Origin: Elusimicrobiota bacterium | GTDB lineage: Bacteria; Elusimicrobiota; UBA5214; JBBAAG01 | Direction: 5' to 3' | DNA: 64,000 bases | Assembly: GCA_041658405.1 (NCBI GenBank) | Contig: JBBAAG010000006.1 | Span: 1 to 64,000 of the forward strand | Shown here: positions 61,532-64,000 of the stretch, piece after piece | How positions within the stretch are numbered: the first letter of the stretch is position 1 | Layout: each line of letters starts with the position of its first letter | Program-made: the position numbers and the translations under genes | Notes under the pieces: generated by a model | Databases searched by the model: none | What the model was told of the DNA's origin: nothing | What the model saw: the letters and a program-made list of their open reading frames with translations, nothing else

Positions 61532-62722
61532 CTATACACCCTCCGATTTTATAGCTTCAATAGGCCTTATACTTGCTGCTTTCCACGCGGGATATAAACC
61601 GCTGAGTAGTCCTACCACCACCACAACAAGTATTCCGGCAAGGACTAGCCTGCCATCTATTAAAATAAGTTCACCTGTGGGTGTATAAGGTAATATACGT
61701 CTTATCAGTAGATCCGTAAGTTTTGACAGCCCGAGAGCCATTAGGTTTCCTAATATACCGCCCGCAAAACAAAGAATCGTTGTTTCAAACATGACAAGTT
61801 TGAATATATCGGCAGGCATTGCACCGATACTTTTTAGAATTCCTATCTCCTGGAAACGTTCAAAAACAGACATAAGTATTGTATTAATTACGCCTATCAT
61901 TGCGATGAGTATGGCAATAATTGCAATAGAAAAAACCATGATCTTTGCCGTTCCGATAAGGCTTATAATAGTCTCTTTTACCTGAGCAAGAGACACGACC
62001 TGGACATCGGGCAGGTTATAGAGTTGTTCTTCAAGTTTGTCCATATCAGCTTTTTTCGTTGCTTTAATACCGATACCGGTAAGACGCCCGGTCATCCCAA
62101 ATGTTTTCTGCAGGACCCTTATCGGCACAAATATGGTTCCATCATCCTGGGTTCCGGTTCTTTTTAGTATACCTGTTACCTTGAGTTCCACGTTTTTTTC
62201 CGGGATAAGAATCATATCTCCGAGCTCCCTTTGTTCAAGTTCTGCTGCTTCATATCCCATAACAACCTCATAGGCATCCGGGTTGTTGAACCATGTTCCG
62301 GTCGAGAATTTTAAATATGATTTCATTGCAGGAAATGTTTCAGGATCAATCCCGAGATATGATGTTATCCCGCCGCTTTCCCCTTTGTTCGGGTCAAACA
62401 CAGCCTGCATCAGCATCGGTGTTGTCTTCTCAATTTCTTTATATTTTGTTAATTCCCTTAAAATATTTTCTTCCATGTACCGCAGCCCGGTCCCGCCTTT
62501 CAGCATCAATGTTGCAGCTTCATACGGGCATCCTTTTGCAGTTACAAGTAAATTGAAGCCCATATTATCAATATCCTTATTAAGCGCTCTCTCGTACCCT
62601 TTATTGAATCCGAGCAGGCTTACTAAAACCCAGGTTGAGAGCGATATACCAATAATTGTTAAAACCGTTCTAGTTTTTTTCCTTAACAGGTTCTTATAAG
62701 CGACCTGATATATTTTTAGCAT
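61532..62722 (-). CDS. ABC transporter permease (MacB/FtsX type)
   Basis: A complete 396-residue permease: TM1 at about 20-42 ('RTVLTIIGISLSTWVLVSLLGF'), a periplasmic MacB_PCD domain (about 43-270), and the three-helix FtsX domain with the coupling motif 'NTILMSVFERFQEIGILKSIGAMPADIFKLVMFET' and 'GLYPAWKAASIRPIEAIK' at the C-terminus. MacB-type pumps act as mechanotransducers that push periplasmic substrates. The start is three bases after the stop of the preceding gene, with AAAGGT upstream. Confidence 0.92.
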   Translation of the reverse strand: MLKIYQVAYKNLLRKKTRTVLTIIGISLSTWVLVSLLGFNKGYERALNKDIDNMGFNLLVTAKGCPYEAATLMLKGGTGLRYMEENILRELTKYKEIEKTTPMLMQAVFDPNKGESGGITSYLGIDPETFPAMKSYLKFSTGTWFNNPDAYEVVMGYEAAELEQRELGDMILIPEKNVELKVTGILKRTGTQDDGTIFVPIRVLQKTFGMTGRLTGIGIKATKKADMDKLEEQLYNLPDVQVVSLAQVKETIISLIGTAKIMVFSIAIIAILIAMIGVINTILMSVFERFQEIGILKSIGAMPADIFKLVMFETTILCFAGGILGNLMALGLSKLTDLLIRRILPYTPTGELILIDGRLVLAGILVVVVVGLLSGLYPAWKAASIRPIEAIKSEGV

Positions 62723-62725
62723 ATT

Positions 62726-63367
62726 TCAGTTACCTTTCTTGAATAATGGAAGATGTTTGTTGCTATATATAAATACATCCATAAGGATAAGATTTTTTTT
62801 AACGGCTCTTAACACAGCTTTAAAATCCTTTACTGATTGCGGATCAGGATTATTGATTATAACCATAGAATCCGGTATATTGAACGTGCCGGATGAAACA
62901 TCGTAACTATAAAATTCTTTCAAAGAAAGGTTTATAAATTGCCCGCCAAATGAACTATCCCTGAATTTTGAAGCATACTTTGCTGTTAATTTTTGAATAT
63001 AAAAATTCTTGATTACGCTTTTAAGGTCAAGAGCCAGAAATACCTGTATACCCCCGTATACGCCTTTTTGGTTTATACCGTGTATATACCCTATAGTCAC
63101 TGTTCCTTTAGAGATCTCATAAATTGTATAGGGTACATCTATTTTTTCATATATGCCGTTAAACTTATCGCCAAGCCTTTCTTCTATCTCCTTAAAAAGT
63201 TCATTCCCGCCTTTTTTGTCAATGGAAACATACTTGGTTTTATATCCTGTTGACCCGGGAAATAGTCTTTTAACATCCCTGTCAGGGTCGTTTAAATCAC
63301 AACCCACCGCGGCAAAAATATTAGTAGCACTTAAAAGTAAAATCAGGCATAATACGATAGTTCTCAT
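62726..63367 (-). CDS. Exported protein, possibly FMN_bind-like
   Basis: A 213-residue protein with a signal peptide (cleavage near 'ATNIFAAVGCDLN'). The start codon is preceded by GGGAGG. The middle part 'GYIHGINQKGVYGGIQVFLALDLKSVIKNFYIQKLTAKYASKFRDSSFGGQFINLSL' is reminiscent of the FMN_bind domain ('KGYGG.I.V.V.ID..G.I...'), but the flavin-attachment Thr/Ser motif is not clear. A Cys in 'VGCDLNDPDRDVKRLFPG' after the signal sequence might also be lipidated, though the preceding residues fit a lipobox poorly. It lies between an OMP gene and the ABC permease and is probably the periplasmic partner of that exporter. Confidence 0.6.
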   Translation of the reverse strand: MRTIVLCLILLLSATNIFAAVGCDLNDPDRDVKRLFPGSTGYKTKYVSIDKKGGNELFKEIEERLGDKFNGIYEKIDVPYTIYEISKGTVTIGYIHGINQKGVYGGIQVFLALDLKSVIKNFYIQKLTAKYASKFRDSSFGGQFINLSLKEFYSYDVSSGTFNIPDSMVIINNPDPQSVKDFKAVLRAVKKNLILMDVFIYSNKHLPLFKKGN

Positions 63368-63393
63368 TTATCCTATCCTCCCATAAAAAAGTA

Positions 63394-64000
63394 TCAGATT
63401 ATTTTGTATAAATATAACTGGCAAATGATTTTTCCATCTCCTGTTGCCTGGCTATAATTATACATGCTCCTTAGTGTCAGGTATTCATTAATAATGAACG
63501 TAACTGCGGTATAAAACTTAAAAAATTCATTTTGTCCCGCGGTTTTTTCTAATACAGGCTGAAACTCAATTTTTAACCTGTTCTCATCAAAAAAATTTAT
63601 GCCGTATCTGAAAAGAAAACCGTGGACATAATCATTCTGCATATCTCCAATAACGGATTCTAGCCTGAATTCATGGTTATTAACGAAATATGAACAATCA
63701 ATGCCCGTCAGAACGGTCCTGGACAATCCGGGGTTCATTCTGTGATAACCCATAAAATCAGCTGTGTTCCCGAAACCAATACTTAACCCGATATTAAAAT
63801 TATCTCTTTCAATAACCCCGTATGCTGTACGCAAATTAATAAGGTAATTTCCTTCAGATATAAACGGCATACCCGAACCTGAAGTTAAGGACAGGTTAAT
63901 ATCGCCGTTGTTGTAAACCTTGTATAACCCTGCTCCCCAGTCTCTGTCATAACCGAATCCTTCCATTGAAAGGTTCTGAAGCAGATGCGCATGTGTGTCA
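63394..64000 (-). CDS. Outer-membrane beta-barrel protein (N-terminus outside window)
   Basis: The frame is open to the right window edge; an ATG at 63966 is internal. The roughly 202 visible residues are alternating amphipathic strands with short turns ('GDINLSLTSGSGMPFISEGNYLINLRTAYGV', 'FNIGLSIGFGNTADFMG', 'VLTGIDCSYFVNNHEFRLESVIGD', 'RLKIEFQPVLEKT', 'FFKFYTAVTFIINEYLTLRSMYNY'), as expected for the C-terminal part of a barrel. It is followed by the FMN_bind-like gene and the ABC permease and ATPase on the same strand, so the operon spans inner membrane, periplasm and outer membrane. Confidence 0.68.
   Translation of the reverse strand, partial: DTHAHLLQNLSMEGFGYDRDWGAGLYKVYNNGDINLSLTSGSGMPFISEGNYLINLRTAYGVIERDNFNIGLSIGFGNTADFMGYHRMNPGLSRTVLTGIDCSYFVNNHEFRLESVIGDMQNDYVHGFLFRYGINFFDENRLKIEFQPVLEKTAGQNEFFKFYTAVTFIINEYLTLRSMYNYSQATGDGKIICQLYLYKII

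Overview
The window is one continuous stretch of chromosome from an uncultured-looking, Gram-negative (two-membrane) bacterium. Evidence for an outer membrane: a TonB/ExbB/ExbD/receptor operon, a TolC-type channel, several small beta-barrel proteins, a PorV-like barrel and a LolA-like protein. FlgD-type C-terminal domains, PorV-like proteins, carboxynorspermidine-type polyamine genes, DUF1846 and many secreted carbohydrate-active proteins fit an anaerobic, polymer-degrading member of a poorly cultured phylum (Elusimicrobiota/Firestonebacteria/Omnitrophota-like or FCB-like). This placement is inference from gene content; no rRNA or marker gene here fixes it. The genetic code is standard, and GTG and TTG starts occur.

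Layout. 1-2017: end of an unknown gene and a glycosidase-like protein. 2229-6147: ABC exporter (ATPase, two FtsX-type permeases) with a LolA-like periplasmic protein. 6227-8924: aldolase-type enzyme, EamA transporter, secreted esterase. 8983-18203: tight operon of ECF sigma factor, zinc-finger anti-sigma factor with a PrcB-type sensor domain, a giant surface protein with two six-unit Kelch blocks placed inside Ig-like domains and a FlgD-like C-terminus, and a PorV-like barrel fused to a transglutaminase-like domain. This is the best candidate for a new system. 18281-27571: metallophosphoesterase/PQQ protein, GDPD, DUF6785-like membrane protein, TolC and an RND pump without an adaptor. 27592-29470: DUF1846 and a small membrane protein. 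29656-32778: glycyl radical enzyme of unknown substrate with its activase. 32828-35192: alternative spermidine/norspermidine synthesis pair. 35212-41317: MFS transporter, CE2-like esterase, small OMP, second metallophosphoesterase/PQQ protein.

A tRNA-Asn (41386-41458) marks the start of an accessory region (41459-48517). It holds an AAA_14/DUF4143 ATPase behind a strong promoter with a perfect 14-bp palindrome, a GH42-like protein, fragments of a Kelch protein, a DUF1801 protein and a flavodoxin, a CDF metal exporter, a tiny zinc-ribbon gene and a PL22-like propeller of different base composition. 48705-53167 is a self-contained TonB-ExbB-ExbD-ExbD-receptor operon. 53195-60660 holds a GH127-like arabinofuranosidase, a second flavodoxin remnant, two OMPs, an ice-binding-like (DUF3494) protein, an FG-GAP repeat protein and a mini M50-like peptidase. 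60840-64000 is a second ABC operon (ATPase, MacB-like permease, FMN_bind-like lipid-facing protein, OMP) running off the window end.

Several genes (32828, 36469, 42893, 58086) have a -10 box only 7-9 nt before the start codon and no Shine-Dalgarno sequence, suggesting leaderless transcripts, while most others have clear GGAGG-type sites.
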